Assembly: GCA_037976565.1 (NCBI GenBank)
Contig: CP137684.1
Location: 17,356,339 to 17,420,338, forward strand
From: Mesocentrotus franciscanus
Taxonomy: Eukaryota > Echinodermata > Echinoidea > Camarodonta > Strongylocentrotidae
DNA: 64,000 nt
Reading direction: 5' to 3'
Below, piece by piece: positions 53,301 through 60,312 of this stretch; within the stretch, counting starts at the first letter, position 1; each line of letters begins with the position of its first letter. A program made the translations under genes and the position numbers. Below the pieces are notes generated by a model. That model worked only from the letters and a program-made list of their open reading frames with translations, was not told where the DNA came from and made no database searches.

Positions 53301-53654
53301 TTCTTTCTTTTCTGAAGTATATAACCCTTGCAAATAATCGAGCAAGTTAGTTCAACCTTACCTGGTAACATTTATACCCAGACGTTGTGTTTTCGGACAG
53401 GTTGTGTAACCGGACAGTTGATTTAAAACAGCAATGTGAAGAACTTTACAAGCAATATTTCATAAATCATCTAAGACTTATGTTGGACTAAATTATAAAG
53501 GACAAATATTAATGATGCTTAGAGCTATTTGTTGAACATTTAAAGTTAAATTCGAAGGCAAAATAGAAGGCTTTTTGTTTGTTAAGTCAGTGTCCGGACA
53601 CCCCCCTTCCCACAATAGTGACACGAACTGACTTGATGATTAAATAAATAACAG

Positions 53655-53706
<52 letters not shown>

Positions 53707-56700
53707 GGCCAACTACTACTACTACTACTTTTACTAAGAAAAAGAAGAAGAACAACAACAACAACAGCAACAAGAAAGAGTAATACTAGCGTAAACAGTA
53801 ACTGAGCATTTGGTTTTACAGGAAACTGGTTAGACTATCCCCGCGTTACTACTGTAGAGTCACCTTTGTTTTTCTGCTTACTGAATGAAATTACGTCATT
53901 TGTAATGACGTAACAATATATCGATGATTACACTATTATCAAGACTCGTTCACATTTGCAACGGTAAAGAACTGGCAAGGAGGGCCTAGGGAGGGGGTGA
54001 TAAACAGCTGTGCGCAACAAGGTACACACATATCATAAAGCGCAGAACGCTATTAGTAAAGAAAATAATAGGCGGTGTCAATTTTTCCCGATCCATCTTG
54101 AATTACCTAGATAAAAGCTATCTAGATAATTCACTTAGGTAGGAGACAGACAGGTGACAGACAGAAATTTCCGCGAAAAATTCCGTGAAAATTCTCGATA
54201 AGGGAAAACTTTCTTGGTTCGTTGTAGGATTTCGCGGGATTTTTCGCGGGATAATGGAAGACAGACAGCGTATTATTTAGATAGCTATTATCTAGATAGT
54301 TATTTTCTAGATAATTGACTTCTGTCTGACACCGTCTATTATGGGGAACCTTAGTATATACAGTGCTGGGTTGGGATTCGAACCATCAACGCTCGGATTG
54401 AGATGCAATCGAGCGAACCATTTAACAACGACACCTCACACGAATAGGCTGAATATGCAAAATAGGGAAAAATATTTTTCACTAATAGCCTACCAGCATT
54501 AAACACGATCACAGTATTAAACTCGAACTGCAATCGTATCAAAACGATGTGCATGCATAACTGCTATCATATCAGAACGATGTTGATACCCGTACTTTTA
54601 CGTGGCAGACGAAAGAGCCTCTCACGGAATAACCAGAGCAGTTTGGTAGAAAGCATCTAGGATAGTGAAGATAGGTAGGCCGAAAGAAAGGCTTCAAAAA
54701 ATGGCATGAAAAGACAAAATGGCGCCTGGACGGTCACGCATGCGAGATTTTGGAGAACGAAGAGTAAGGTGACCTCGGTTGGATGCCGGAGATTACGCCT
54801 ACGAAATTTGAAAGGAATCGGACAAGAGAAAGCTACCGAGATTTGAATAACAAGCACTGCATGCAAAACGAAAGGGATTTTGGCGTAAGATAAAGAAGAA
54901 GAAGACGACAAAGAAGAAGAATAAGAATTCAGAACGTGAACAAGAATAAGGCATTGACGAGATGTCGTCAATGCAATAAAAATGCAGAACGCGAACGGAA
55001 ACAAGAAATTGACGATAGGCCGGCAATGTAATAAGAATGCAGAACGCGAACGGAAACAAGACATTGACGATAAGTCGTCAATGCAATTACTGGGATTCGA
55101 ACCCACTACTCTAGGATTATCGTACGCTGACCTTACCGATTGAGCAAACGATGGGTTGATGATAGCACCTAGGATAGCTGGTCTAGGTTTAAAAAAAAGA
55201 CGCAGTCCGCTTGTTGAGAGGGATGGAAAGTCTGTATAGAAGATGTACTGACTTCTATTTGTTTCAAATTATATTGAGCTCATTGCTTTTTGTATAATTA
55301 TATTATCAAAAAGTGAAACCAATTTTATCTTTGAACATGTTTAATCTTGTTGTTGGAATATCGAAACAAACTTGAGGACATGTGCAACATTAAATTATTA
55401 TTTATTTATCATTAGGCCTTGATACAGACTACGCCGGGTGCATATTACGCACCATCCAACTTCTCGCACCCATAAGGGTGCATATTTACGCCGCTTGTCA
55501 GATACTGCACCTTTAAAGGAGCAGATCAGCACCCTCTGCCAAATACACGTAGGTGGGTGCAAATCTGCACCCCAATTGCACCCTCATTTCTTAGTGTGTA
55601 GGGTCAATTGCGGTCCGGGACATCCCAGAAGCCTGACGGCCCAAAAGGCTGACGGGTATGCAGGAGACCGAAAATATCGGTCCGTTGAATCCTTGAAGGT
55701 TGTCAAAAGGCCCAAGAGACTGGACCAACTAATGTGTCAGAAGCTTCACTATATGGTAGGTCTCGTGTGTTGATAATGAAAATAATAATATTAATACTGT
55801 AATACCTATTTTTTTTTGTATTTCATGTTTTATTGATCCTATTCATTTTAAATTAAGCACCACATAGCATCAAAATAAATTATGGTGGATCATATGATTA
55901 AATATAACAGACGTGAAATGTAAATTTGTCACACATACATTAAAAAACAAAACAATCAAACGACTAGATGTCGATTGCTGGTATTGAGAGATAACATAAG
56001 AGACAACCAGAGATAAACAATGCTCATCAGAAAGGAAAGGTATTAAAAAGAGCAGGCACCTGGCCAAATGAAAGTAAAAATATAAAACACAAACTCTCAT
56101 TCCTGCTGACCATTTATAATATTCAAAATTCTTGCACACTTGGCAGCATAGATGACTAATTTGTGATTTCTTTGTGCAAGGTAATGTTCAACAGATTCAA
56201 ACGACAAAATAAAATTACTACATACATATTGCGCACGTATTCATATCAGGGGATGCTCAAGGCGCCTACAAAGTACTATCAGTAAACTGAGTTTAGCCAA
56301 GTTACCATAAGGCGCTAAAAGCATTCAAGGAATAAATTTCTACCAGGTACCCATTTACAGCACCCTGGTGGAGAGAGTGGCAAATGTAGATTAATGTCTG
56401 GCTGGCGTGACTCGAATTGCTAACCATGTGATCCACAGTCCGGTAACGTATCCACTAGACGACGACACCCACACAGGATGTTGGAGCCTGTTTGTATTGT
56501 GGGTCCTGATGGGTTCCCTCAACTGATGACGGCTTTAGCCAAATTACTCTTTAATGACGACACTTTAGGAGTGCTGTGATAAATTAATGAAGGCTCTTGA
56601 CTATCATACAAGAGGTTCTGGGTTCAATACTCGCTTCGCTGCTTCCATCCCTGGACAAGGTGTTTTGCCCACCTTATTTTTCCCCTTCCCCCTCTACCCA

Positions 56701-56965
56701 ATTTAATTAGTTACATGGTAATGCTGGTGACATGACATTTGAAGGGCCAAGAGGAAGAGCGCTATAAATACTGATGTGGCTACCCTGGGTAATTAAGAGC
56801 AGAATATTATTAAAATTATAATTATAACTCTACTTTCAAAGATGAAATAAAAATCAAATTACCCGAATCCTGTTGCAGAGTACCAGAGACCCAGAGGACA
56901 AGGAGAAGGAACTTTACCACCTCGAGACGACGGGGCGTAAACCAGAGAAACACGGGCGAAGACAT
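26815..56965 (-). CDS. Complete 12-exon gene: signal peptide, YWTD propeller, HYR, EGF, ZP, TM receptor-like protein, 784 aa
   Basis: Exons, 5' to 3' on the - strand: 56965-56863, 53190-52942, 52551-52386, 50283-50156, 46202-45903, 44961-44704, 40060-39962, 38165-37981, 36779-36361, 34152-34044, 28194-28005, 26963-26815. They total 2355 bp, with compatible phases at all 11 junctions and GT/AG borders. Domains: signal peptide about 1-31; YWTD beta-propeller 36-316; HYR about 326-401 (C327, C358, C394); EGF 402-434 (six Cys); ZP domain 438 to about 697; TM about 745-763; tail about 764-784. Known: ZP domains polymerise or pair extracellularly, and YWTD propellers bind ligands. Inference: a cell-surface or shed matrix protein. 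The combination is not one I recognise as a named gene, and no symbol is offered. An in-frame stop 21 bp upstream supports the start. Confidence 0.9.
26970..27080. repeat. GA microsatellite beside ZP gene exon 12
   Basis: GAGAGA runs on the + strand become a pyrimidine tract on the gene strand directly upstream of the exon 12 acceptor. Confidence 0.9.
27736..27930. mobile_element. Palindromic MITE next to ZP gene exon 11
   Basis: CACTGTGCCATAGCG and CAACGCTGTG end a hairpin whose arms include GAGAGATATAGTTGTGA, GGTCAATTCATG and AGTTCCCTCCCACA with a six-base loop. Confidence 0.75.
28005..28194 (-). CDS. ZP receptor exon 11: end of ZP-C and cleavage region
   Basis: Acceptor ACCCAG, donor GTAGGT. 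Begins IYIYCGVVVCSSD and ends the ZP-C cysteines at DVEC (C695). The following VQRRDVSSGTRR has two dibasic pairs where ZP proteins often carry a furin-type cleavage site. The match to strict R-x-K/R-R is incomplete. Confidence 0.92.
28668..28902. mobile_element. Dispersed 235-bp repeat with GTCCGGA-like ends, copy 1
   Basis: Matches 53372-53605 in the same orientation (TTACAAGCAATATTTCATAA). Ends TGTCCGGA / TCTGGACA are inverted. Confidence 0.7.
29130..29385. repeat. Degenerate TTCGGAATTACGAA repeat
   Basis: TTCGGAATTACGAACC-type units recur about ten times in both senses (TTACTCCGAAGGTTCATGAT). Confidence 0.7.
29425..29715. repeat. TTGCAATCGATTGCAA-rich inverted segment
   Basis: Short palindromic TTGCAATCGATTGCAACTCA and GTTGCGATCAATTGCAAATT motifs occur in inverted pairs around a CT run. 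Possibly a degraded foldback element. Confidence 0.55.
29812..30573. mobile_element. Long-armed foldback element
   Basis: 29812-29940 (TTGAGCAAAATCGGATAACT) pairs with 30450-30573 (AGTTATCCGATTTTGCTCAA), and inner arms extend to TGACGTCATGTCCTCACTAT / ATAGTGAGGACGTCA. The unpaired core is AT-rich. Confidence 0.8.
30579..31109. mobile_element. TTAA MITE, AGATACTATGTCCC family, intact ends
   Basis: 531 bp; ends AGATACTATGTCCC inverted; TTAA at 30575-30578 and 31110-31113. It lies in ZP gene intron 10, directly next to a long-armed foldback element. Confidence 0.88.
31130..33981 (+). mobile_element. CR1/L2-group LINE, 5'-truncated and frameshifted, in ZP gene intron 10
   Basis: Coding remnants at 31164-31684 and 31680-31937 lead into a 326-residue reverse transcriptase open frame (31938-32918) with DTQFGFRQKHSTTHALL, FLDFSKAFDTINH, SCGVPQGSLLGPLLF and FADDSNIF. 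After a frameshift, the C-terminus continues to TGA at about 33199. A 780-bp 3' region ends in (CTGAA)n at 33955-33980, a LINE-style tail. The endonuclease is missing, so it is dead on its own. Confidence 0.85.
34044..34152 (-). CDS. ZP receptor exon 10: ZP-C
   Basis: Acceptor ATCCAG, donor GTATAG. Its first base completes Gln636, giving the LIKDQCPAEET junction, then GFSFDAFRFINEISGVTE. This is the family's C-P-x-D/E-E-T and F-x-F-x-A-F-R-F segment. Confidence 0.93.
34653..36133. mobile_element. hAT-like element carrying GGGGCACTT minisatellite (copy 1, ZP gene intron 9)
   Basis: Ends CAGGGGCGACCG and, inverted, CAGAGGCGGCC. ACATTCCG flanks both sides exactly (34645-34652, 36134-36141). The interior from about 35140 is a run of about 25 short units AAAAGGGGCACTTATCAGAG. 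Same family as 57344-58877, in opposite orientation. Confidence 0.88.
36361..36779 (-). CDS. ZP receptor exon 9: ZP-N end, linker and ZP-C
   Basis: Acceptor CTGCAG, donor GTAAGT. Encodes NIIFRNVVTF, REYHQQIQVECCL, GKFSLKIARF, LGTKLYFGVVL and KSCWAS, all in the order expected for a ZP domain. The open frame upstream of 36779 is intron. The doubled Cys (534-535) at the ZP-N fourth cysteine is unusual. Confidence 0.95.
37705..37925 (+). mobile_element. tRNA-derived SINE, same family as 22893
   Basis: GGATGGCTCATTGGTAGAGC (A box), TCCCGGGTTCGAAACC (B box), then GTGCCCTTTGGCAAGGCATT and the GCTTTCTTAGCATTCATGTA tail shared with 22893-23105. It lies 56 bp from ZP gene exon 8. Confidence 0.85.
37981..38165 (-). 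CDS. ZP receptor exon 8: ZP-N first half
   Basis: Acceptor CTACAG, donor GTTTGT. Encodes SYVRCDSTSMSVVLDKRLL, then EDC and RYDNCGTTIQ, the canonical opening of a ZP-N subdomain (C440, C472, C491). Confidence 0.93.
38225..38403. repeat. (ACT)n microsatellite
   Basis: About 55 ACT-like triplets. It begins about 60 bp upstream (on the gene strand) of ZP gene exon 8. Confidence 0.92.
38399..38816. mobile_element. Composite palindromic MITEs and short direct duplication
   Basis: 38399-38436 and 38540-38577 are inverse 36-bp copies (GTTGTTAATAGCTGTTGTTC). 38449-38540 is directly repeated at 38592-38686. 38680-38720 and 38775-38816 form a second hairpin with GGCCCTGTTTCATGAAAC ends. Confidence 0.7.
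39078..39275. mobile_element. Truncated copy of the AGGTATAGACC MITE
   Basis: Contiguous similarity to 41668-41855, e.g. GTCCCATACACATC and TGTGTACAGTGCTTGTAACT. The left end is absent. Confidence 0.75.
39460..39961 (-). mobile_element. L2-like LINE 3' fragment
   Basis: The - strand frame 39961-39575 has LLWLPIRQRIAFKIRSLVYK, GQVPNYLSELL and AAPKVWNNLPL, the conserved region after the RT core. The 3' end GCGCTATATAAATTGATC with ATT repeats is L2-like. It abuts ZP gene exon 7. Confidence 0.82.
39962..40060 (-). CDS. ZP receptor exon 7: EGF domain
   Basis: Acceptor CCGGCAG, donor GTGAGT. Encodes one EGF module with Cys spacing C-x4-C-x5-C-x4-C-x-C-x8-C (C404 to C431), including ENGGTC and GYGGMTC. 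There is no Asp-x-Asp calcium-binding signature. A LINE 3' fragment abuts the donor. Confidence 0.93.
40340..40650 (-). mobile_element. tRNA-derived SINE
   Basis: On the - strand: GTGTTGTGGTTGAGTGGATA (A box), GGTTCGAGTCCC (B box), TTTGGCAAGACATTGATC and the TACCTGGTAGGAATTTATTC body. Ends in ATT repeats near 40350. Confidence 0.82.
40798..41122. mobile_element. Near-palindromic MITE with TA ends
   Basis: ACACCTTTTCACGGTTA is inverted at both ends. Inner arms pair again (TTACGCGTAATTAAGATAGC; TGCGCTGTGCGCTCA), so nearly the whole 325 bp folds. TA at both termini. Confidence 0.85.
41328..42028. mobile_element. TTAA MITE, AGATACTATGTCCC family, interrupted
   Basis: The left end AGGTACTATGTCCC lacks a flanking TTAA; the right end is followed by TTAA at 42029-42032. 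A second MITE (41484-41858) sits inside, and this one sits inside an older repeat. Confidence 0.82.
41484..41858. mobile_element. TTAA MITE, AGGTATAGACCAGTT family, nested
   Basis: 375 bp; inverted ends AGGTATAGACCAGTT; TTAA at 41480-41483 and 41859-41862. The surrounding MITE continues across it when compared with its other copies. Confidence 0.88.
42864..43700. mobile_element. hAT-like element with internal 100-bp tandem repeat (ZP gene intron 6)
   Basis: Ends CAGGCGCGTAGCCAGG and, inverted, CAAGCGCATAGCCAGG; exact 8-bp duplication ACGAATTT (42856-42863, 43701-43708). The interior has about six units containing AACGAATCGTCTTCTTTCTC, AATAATTTAATGAAACGTC and CGCGCTTCGCGCG. Confidence 0.88.
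44280..44640. repeat. Tandem hairpin units (CATTGACGA...TCGTCAATG)
   Basis: Five units of about 70-75 bp, each with GAACGGAAACAAGACATTGA and a self-complementary CATTGACGA / TCGTCAATG stem with a loop of a few bases. The same units occur at 54940-55085. Confidence 0.85.
44704..44961 (-). CDS. ZP receptor exon 6: HYR domain
   Basis: Acceptor TTTAAACAG, donor GTAATC. Encodes GCPDNIVVNID, WTEPVL, GNFPLGITNLTYQANDAAGN and VCNFSVTV, the hallmark pattern of a hyalin repeat (HYR) of about 76 residues with three cysteines. HYR modules are immunoglobulin-like and common in echinoderm extracellular proteins. Confidence 0.93.
45085..45239. mobile_element. Mariner-type MITE
   Basis: ACAGTCAAACCTGTCTATAG and, inverted, ACAGTCAAACCTACTTTAG, with TA flanks. 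ACAGTCAAACCT ends are typical of Tc1/mariner-derived MITEs. Confidence 0.8.
45903..46202 (-). CDS. ZP receptor exon 5: last propeller blades
   Basis: Acceptor ATACCAG, donor GTAAGA. Contains FYYT (219-222), NLDGSGDRII and LFWTG (263-267), degenerate YWTD blades. Several N-x-S/T sites are present. The open frame runs 50 bp past the donor, but phase with exon 6 and domain logic support GTAAGA at 45902. Confidence 0.88.
46713..46845. mobile_element. Small MITE with CCCGTTATA/TATTACGGG ends
   Basis: CCCGTTATACAAACTTAAGC at the left pairs with GCTAAGCTTTATATTACGGG at the right. The core has GATTGATTTTTAAGACTGAT and its diverged inverse. Confidence 0.6.
47288..47742. mobile_element. MITE with CCCGTTCTCACTCACTT ends
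   Basis: Inverted ends CCCGTTCTCACTCACTT / CCCGTTCTCATTCACTT. GGTCTTAGTTAGACCGCTCC occurs near both ends. Non-coding, 455 bp. Confidence 0.75.
48207..48370. mobile_element. TA-flanked MITE, copy 2
   Basis: 164 bp, flanked by TA; ends GGGACTTTTAGATTTTACA and, inverted, GGGACTTTAAGATTTGCAC. Near-identical to 19121-19281. Confidence 0.85.
48377..49602. repeat. Tandem array bounded by GCCTTTTC/GAAAAGGC (ZP gene intron 4)
   Basis: Units of about 80-170 bp repeat: AATTGGCGTGGGGTCCAGGG, GGAGCCCC..AGCTCAGGGGTTT, TTTAATTACGGTCAGATGAG and GACACTGGCAGGTCACT. A hAT-like left end CAGTGGCGTAATG starts at 48387. The right flank CACTATGTCGACGTG resembles the MITE at 48207-48370, so the array may sit inside a relative of that MITE. 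Confidence 0.8.
49630..50148 (+). mobile_element. LINE 3' end with (GAATT)n tail
   Basis: Remnant coding TTCGATACAAATATTCAAAA, a 3' region with GGCCTACACCCTACAAGCTC similar to 33785-33980, and a terminal GAATTGAATTGAATTGAA. It is followed directly by ZP gene exon 4. Confidence 0.7.
50156..50283 (-). CDS. ZP receptor exon 4: propeller blade
   Basis: Acceptor GAAAG at 50284, donor GTAAGA. Encodes YLLWSTRIRKRIVKTTLNG and ends ECADH. LLWS replaces YWTD; the LNGANG turn matches the family's DG turn. Its first base completes Gly173. Confidence 0.87.
50300..50510 (+). mobile_element. tRNA-derived SINE, diverged
   Basis: A GATTCGAATCCC B-box-like motif, then TTGATAAGACATTGACCTGC and GGGTGAGTTAAGTGGGTCC, a body related to 40340-40650. 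Confidence 0.6.
50560..51760 (+). mobile_element. LINE C-terminal and 3' remnant split by a MITE
   Basis: Before the MITE there is a degraded CR1/Jockey-like region. After it, the frame reads GPQLWNSFNDNIKSAP and FSFKRRLKNPF followed by a stop near 51178, a typical RT C-terminus, then an AT-rich 3' part. Confidence 0.6.
50765..51052. mobile_element. MITE inserted in a LINE fragment
   Basis: GGGGTGTTTCACAAAGACTA and its inverse form 42-bp near-perfect arms. It splits the LINE C-terminal coding remnant at 50560-51182. Confidence 0.85.
52160..52300 (-). mobile_element. tRNA-derived SINE head
   Basis: - strand GGGTTCGAATCCAATCCC B box and TTTTGGCAAGACATTAAACT body. An ATA-rich tail at 52148-52165. 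Confidence 0.7.
52386..52551 (-). CDS. ZP receptor exon 3: YWTD blade
   Basis: Acceptor TTTCAG, donor GTAAAT. Encodes PHSIALDLVNGKIYWTM and AISRANLDGSS, then TSILVDPVN. The frame fixes the donor: earlier GT sites would leave the junction with exon 4 out of phase. Confidence 0.9.
52942..53190 (-). CDS. ZP receptor exon 2: first propeller blades
   Basis: Acceptor ATACAG, donor GTGAGT. Encodes residues 36-117 and begins TAQIFIADKNGPGILYATL. The YWNS motif (91-94) followed by RISRIQLNGTNRQ is a clear LDLR class B (YWTD) repeat. Confidence 0.9.
53372..53605. mobile_element. Dispersed 235-bp repeat with GTCCGGA-like ends, copy 2
   Basis: Lies in ZP gene intron 1; ends TTCGGACAGG and GTGTCCGGACA. 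Confidence 0.7.
53655..53735. repeat. (ACT)n microsatellite
   Basis: Tandem ACT triplets followed by AAG/AAC triplets. Confidence 0.88.
54066..54341. mobile_element. MITE with TAATAGGCGGTGTCA ends
   Basis: TAATAGGCGGTGTCA at 54066 and TGACACCGTCTATTA at 54327 are inverted ends. The inside contains repeated ATCTAGATA and GACAGACAG motifs. Confidence 0.75.
54352..54445 (-). mobile_element. SINE head fragment
   Basis: - strand GGTGTCGTTGTTAAATGG and GATGGTTCGAATCCCAACC are A- and B-box-like. No body follows. Confidence 0.55.
54520..55145. repeat. Dispersed repeat with hairpin units and tRNA-like end, uninterrupted copy
   Basis: Contains GACAAAATGGCGCCTGGACG and ACGCCTACGAAATTTGAAAG, hairpin units at 54940-55085, and a - strand tRNA-like end (GTGGGTTCGAATCCCAGTAA). 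Copies: 41160-42420 (interrupted) and 44000-44640. Confidence 0.75.
55150..56147. other. ZP gene intron 1 sequence, nothing recognised
   Basis: AT-rich with a GCACCC-rich patch at 55435-55600; no exon found. Confidence 0.5.
56148..56660 (-). repeat. 500-bp SINE-containing repeat, copy 1
   Basis: Near-identical to 63498-64000. On the - strand it has a tRNA-like head (GTCGTCTAGTGGATACG, AATTCGAGTCACG) and a TACCTGGTAGAAATTTATTC body. A second B-box-like GGTTCTGGGTTCAATACTCG on the + strand lies at 56616-56635. Confidence 0.8.
56863..56965 (-). CDS. ZP receptor exon 1: start codon and signal peptide
   Basis: ATG at 56965-56963 has A at -3, and an in-frame TGA lies 21 bp upstream. It encodes 34 residues with a hydrophobic core VVKFLLLVLWVSGTL, typical of a signal peptide. 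The donor is GTAATT. It ends in phase 1; its G completes Asp35 with the AT of exon 2. Confidence 0.85.
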
Positions 56966-57343
56966 CGTGATTATAATCGGCGTTCAATCATGCAATTGTA
57001 TGTCTGCAACCGCCTGCATACAGAACAATTATCTCCTAAATAAGTACTATACTGAACCAAACAGTTATGTTCCCCGGACGACTCTTAATATAACTCGGTG
57101 GAAATTGGAAGAATTTTGTTTATAAAAACAAATTATGGCTTATTTAACTGACATTTTGACTGCCTATTTGTGATGAAATTCATAATGAAATCATGATTTT
57201 CATTGCAGAAAAATAAAGTTTTTGCATTTTATAGCGTAATGCATGGTTTATAATTATTATGCAGTTTTAAGAACTTGAATGAGAGTTATGCACCTGTACT
57301 TGAACTAAAGAAAGGAAGTGTATGTACACGTACAGCGTACATT

Positions 57344-58877
57344 CAGAGGCGGCCCTCCCGGGGCAGGGGGAGGGCACAGTGCCCTCCCACTTTTCAAGCA
57401 CCCAAAAAGTGCCCCTTTAACTTTGTAAGAAGTGCCCCTTTACATAGGAATAGTACCCTTTACTTTCACAAGTGCCCTTATTAATTTGTAAAATTGCACC
57501 TTCCCCTTTTCAACTCTGATAAGTGCCCCTTTTATTTGGACACGTGCCCCTTTTACTTCGATAATTTCCCATTTTCCTTGCAATAAGTGTCCTTTTTCCA
57601 TTCTCATAAGTGCCCTTTTTAATCTCTAGTAAGTGCCCCTTTCAGGTACGAAAAGTGCCTCTTTTCACTTATGATAAGTGCCCCCTTCACCTTTAATAAT
57701 TGCCCTATTCAAATCTGAGAGGTGCCTCTATTACTTTGACAAGTGCACCTTTTCCTTTGTAAGAAGTGCCCCTTTACCTTTTAATAACTACTCCCATTTT
57801 AACTCGGATAACGCACCTAGGTTATATTTTCACATGTGCCCCATTTCCTTTCTAATAAGTGCCCCTTTTCCTAATGATAAGTGCCCCATTAAAAAAGGGC
57901 CCCTTCCCCTTCCCCTTCTTGTAAATTGCCCTTTTCAAGTACGAGAAAATGCTCCTTTTCACTTCAGATAAGTGCCCCCTTCACCTCCGATAAATGCCCC
58001 CTTTTAAATTTGATCGGTGCCCATTTTCTTTCAACTAATGCATATTTACCTTTATTATAAGTGCCATTTTTTCATTTATATAAGTGCCCCTTTTCATATC
58101 TGGTCATTGACCCTTTTCAGGTGCGATAAGTGCCTCTTTTCACCTCTGATAATGTCCCTTTTACAATGATACGTGCCCCTTTTCCTTTCTAATAAGGGAC
58201 CTATCCCCTTTTCATAAATGCCCCTTTTCACCTCTTATAAATGCCCCTATCAAAATCTGATGGGGCCCTTTTCCGTCGACAAATGCCCATTTCCTATTCT
58301 CATGACTGACTTTTTCATCCCTGGTGAGTGCCTGTTTTTGAGGGTGTAAGAAGTGCCCCATTTTCACCTCTGATAATTACTCTTTGTACTTTGACACATG
58401 CTCCTTTTCTGTTCTGATAAGTGTCCCTTTTCCTCTCATCATTAAACGCGCCCCTAATTTCAAGCGACTAAGAGCAATTTCCCCCAAAGCTGGCTCGCTA
58501 CGCTCGCATGCATCTACAGATGATATACTTATATTACTTATCAAAGGTCTTTTCAGTCTTCCGTTATGAGAATGTGCTTATAACCCCTTCAGGATTGGGT
58601 TTTTCCTCTTTATAAGATATAATGTTTCGCACTACGACCTCACAAATCTTAATTTTTTTCCTCGCTCGCTTCGCTCGCTCGCAAATAATTTTAAGACCAT
58701 CACACCAAACTGCAAAGTATGATGCTTAAGCAATATCTTGTATGGTGTATAAAGTGAAACAAATATTGAAATAATCCCTGATAATGTAATCACAATGTAG
58801 GGGTATATACCAATATCTAAACTTCCCTTTGTAGGTGCCCCCCTCCCCCCACTTTGGAAGTCGCTCGGCCGCCCCTG
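57344..58877. mobile_element. hAT-like element carrying AAGTGCCCC minisatellite (copy 2, upstream of ZP gene)
   Basis: Ends CAGAGGCGGCC and, inverted, CAGGGGCGGCC. Exact 8-bp target duplication CGTACATT (57336-57343, 58878-58885). Reverse complement of the copy at 34653-36133 along most of its length, including the GCTCGCTTCGCTCGCTCGC motif. Confidence 0.88.
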
Positions 58878-58940
58878 CGTACATTACGTTACTAAACACA
58901 AAATGCAACAAGTACCGACTGCGATAAACAAACAGAATTT

Positions 58941-58983
58941 CATCATCGACATAATCAATAGACTATTGATTATGTCGATGATG
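58941..58983. repeat. Perfect palindrome, 21-bp arms, 1-nt spacer
   Basis: CATCATCGACATAATCAATA(G) at 58941-58961 is exactly inverted at 58963-58983. Confidence 0.97.
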
Positions 58984-58984
58984 T

Positions 58985-59054
58985 AGCTTCGTAACCATAT
59001 TTGATTTGTGATTTGTAAGTTTACAAATCACAAATCAAATATGGTTACGAAGCT
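58985..59054. repeat. Perfect palindrome, 34-bp arms, 2-nt spacer
   Basis: 58985-59018 (AGCTTCGTAACCATATTTGA and on) is exactly inverted at 59021-59054. Confidence 0.97.
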
Positions 59055-59242
59055 TGTACACACTTTGGTGTTTAAATGAACGACTTTGTTTAAAAATCAA
59101 ATATCACTCGAGTTCTGTTATAAATATCATGGTAAATTACTCGTTTGATTGAGCTAGATCTATAAACAAACCAACTTTAGTTAGTCGCCACTTGTTCAAT
59201 ATGACATCACACAGTTGCAACTCTTGAAACTTGGACTGAAAA

Positions 59243-59737
59243 TTGAATATTGCGATTTTTTCTGTTTATCCCTTGAAACACACCCAATTAATCAATAATC
59301 TAGACCACACAATAATAGAGCAGATGCCAGTTATTGACGCAGAATGACATTGAACTTGTTTGCCCATCATAACACCACGCTTAATATAACAAAAGACCGT
59401 AATAGCTACAGTTGAATATTGCGATGTTTTTCTGTTTATCCCTTAAAACACACCCCAATAATTAATAATCTAGACAACACAATAATAGAGCAGATACCAG
59501 TTATTGACGCAGAATGACATTGAACTTGTTTGCCCATCATAACACCACGCTTAATATAACAAAAGACCGTAATAGCTACAGTTGAATATTGCGATGTTTT
59601 TCTGTTTATCCCTTAAAACACACCCCAATAATTAATAATCTAGACAACACAATATTAGAGCAGATACCAGTTATTGACGCAGAATGACATTGAACTTGTT
59701 TGCCCATCATAACACCACGCTTAATATAACAAAAGAC
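59243..59737. repeat. Three-copy tandem repeat, 169-170 bp unit
   Basis: TTGAATATTGCGATTTTT-type starts at 59243, 59412 and 59582. Copies 2 and 3 are almost identical; copy 1 is more diverged. Confidence 0.95.
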
Positions 59738-60094
59738 CCAGTGGACTTACTGGTCAGTCATGGTAATCAAGTTTGTTTACGCTATTGAGGTCTGTGTTGA
59801 TAAACTTGCAGATAGCTTAGGCGCACTCGATTTTGTGTGCTAAATTCCTTCCCATTGAGATTGCACGCATATATCCTTATGCAGTCTACGTGCATTGCGC
59901 GATCATGCAAAATTGGTCAATGTAATAATTTCCAAATTGAGATTCAAACCTTTATTCCTTGTGATCCTGAAGGTGATACTAAAAAATTGAGGTATCATAT
60001 GAAAGAGCAGGTTTATCTCCATATTTCCAAAGGGGCGTCATCTCGTCAGTACATGTAGATCTAGGCCTAGCTACAATCGAGATCGGCGGTCGTC

Positions 60095-60312
60095 TGCGCT
60101 GTGTTTGTAGCAACCAAATTAATCGCACAAAAAATGTATGGTAGCCGCGCTCCGCAAAAACTAAGTTAATTAACACGTAAACCAATGGGGATCGCAGGTT
60201 GAGGGCACTTTTCAAAAGACTATTGACTGGTAGGCGGGGCATGGTTAAAATCACGACTCCAGTTTCGACCAATCAGATGGCTCGATTTCTAAAGTGAGGT
60301 AGGCCTATATAA
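60095..60312. repeat. CCAAT/TATA-containing duplicated segment, copy 1
   Basis: Shares ACCAATGGGGATCGCAG, AATCACGACTCCA and CCAATCAGATGGCT..GATTTCTAAAGTGAGGTA with 63190-63418. The TATATAAAA motif is at 60306. Confidence 0.75.
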
